DNA of 64,000 bases, taken from NCBI GenBank assembly GCA_965226565.1, contig CBDDDI010000004.1, positions 62,001 to 126,000 of the forward strand, written 5' to 3'. Below are positions 63,555 through 64,000 of the stretch, one piece after another (position 1 is the stretch's first letter; the number at the start of each line of letters is the position of its first letter). The notes below the pieces were generated by a model that saw nothing but the letters and a program-made list of their open reading frames with translations, did not search any database and had not been told where the DNA came from. The position numbers and the translations under genes are program-made. This DNA is from SZUA-444 sp965226565 (GTDB taxonomy: Bacteria > Bacillota > Clostridia > Oscillospirales > Ruminococcaceae).

Positions 63555-64000
63555 AACTTTTTCACAAAAACAAAGACTTGTTCTTTCTTGGTGGTGTAAT
63601 AAGAAATTCTCTAAATATGATGCTATTATTTGCGATGGAGCTGTTAGAAGTGGTAAAACACTTTGTATGTCTCTTTCATTTATCGCTTGGGCTATGACTT
63701 ATTTTGATTCATCATCATTTGCTATTTGTGGTAAAACAATTACTTCTCTTAAACGTAATGTTATTACTCCTTTATTATCTGAACTTTCTTCTTTAGGTTT
63801 CTCTTGCTACGAAAAACTTTCAAAAAATTATATTGACATTTCTTTTAATGGAAATACTAACAGGTTTTACATATTTGGTGGCAAAGATGAATCTAGTGCT
63901 TCTTTAATTCAAGGTATCACATTGTCTGGCATTATGCTTGATGAAGTTGCTTTAATGCCTCGTTCCTTCGTTGAACAAGCTATTGCTAGATGTTCTATTA
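63544..64000 (+). CDS. Phage terminase large subunit, 5' part
   Basis: The packaging ATPase/nuclease of a tailed phage; 152 codons are visible and the gene runs off the right edge. After MKFKTFSQKQRLVLSWW it shows Walker A in CDGAVRSGKTLCMSLSF (about 30-46) and Walker B in GIMLDEVALMPRSF, in the style of PBSX/XtmB-type terminases. The ATG at 63544 lies within the end of the small-subunit gene, with AAAGGCG upstream. The C-terminal nuclease domain cannot be assessed. This marks a prophage or phage-derived element to the right. Confidence 0.92.
   Translation, partial: MKFKTFSQKQRLVLSWWCNKKFSKYDAIICDGAVRSGKTLCMSLSFIAWAMTYFDSSSFAICGKTITSLKRNVITPLLSELSSLGFSCYEKLSKNYIDISFNGNTNRFYIFGGKDESSASLIQGITLSGIMLDEVALMPRSFVEQAIARCSI

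Overview
The window looks like a chromosomal stretch from a low-GC, Gram-positive anaerobe of the Bacillota, most likely a gut Clostridia of the Ruminococcaceae/Oscillospirales kind. Reasons: very AT-rich intergenic DNA and A/T-ending codons, strong GGAGG ribosome sites with frequent TTG starts, pyruvate phosphate dikinase, class 1B dihydroorotate dehydrogenase with PyrK, DUF1292 and DUF1540 proteins, a preQ1-I riboswitch, and several alpha-glucan enzymes. The taxonomic call is an inference; no 16S gene is present.

Layout. 1-2562: start of an unidentified minus-strand gene and a GH31 glycosidase. 3020-7325: a plus-strand operon (small membrane protein, 2-hydroxyacid dehydrogenase, proB, proA, membrane-anchored protein) closed by a terminator. 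7326-8093: a promoter-driven minus-strand stretch with no normal gene that carries repeated boxes, each a ribosome site followed by a two-codon ORF in three cases. 8151-9799: DUF1292 protein, 6S-like RNA, and a TauE/SafE transporter split into two half-genes. 9801-18031: a long minus-strand operon (glucokinase, ilvD, pyrC, zinc-ribbon protein, pyrF, pyrK, pyrD, phosphatase, ruvX). 18147-19097: preQ1 riboswitch and queuosine precursor transporter. 19102-24802: uvrA and ppdK. 25109-32752: glmU, pth, mfd, uvrB. 32754-39631: two ABC systems on either side of tRNA-Arg(CCU); one has an ATPase fused to a Cro/XRE helix-turn-helix, the other is a heterodimeric exporter with complementary ATP-site defects. 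39825-41584: a CoA-transferase III gene with a frameshifted end. 41593-46901: a GH2 glycosidase and a secreted GH13 amylase around about 1 kb of featureless AT-rich DNA. 46916-54559: rpoC and rpoB with their own promoter and terminator. 54580-56828: comM/yifB and two small proteins. 56920-58832: an orphan CheY-like receiver, a protein with MshEN-like repeats and a CheX-like end, and a CmpB-like membrane protein. 58794-62938: a GT-C type membrane protein and glycogen phosphorylase. 63045-64000: phage terminase small and large subunits, the edge of a prophage that continues outside the window.

How the genes fit together: the glycosidases, amylase, phosphorylase, glucokinase and ppdK describe growth on alpha-glucans with PPi-linked pyruvate metabolism. 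UvrA, UvrB and Mfd supply most of the nucleotide excision repair pathway. The minus-strand operon joins de novo pyrimidine synthesis to one step of branched-chain amino-acid synthesis. The least explained parts are the repeat-bearing transcript at 7326-8058, the receiver/MshEN-like/CheX-like pair at 56996-58277, and the HTH-ABC fusion at 35131-36093. No searches were run; all family names come from reading motifs.
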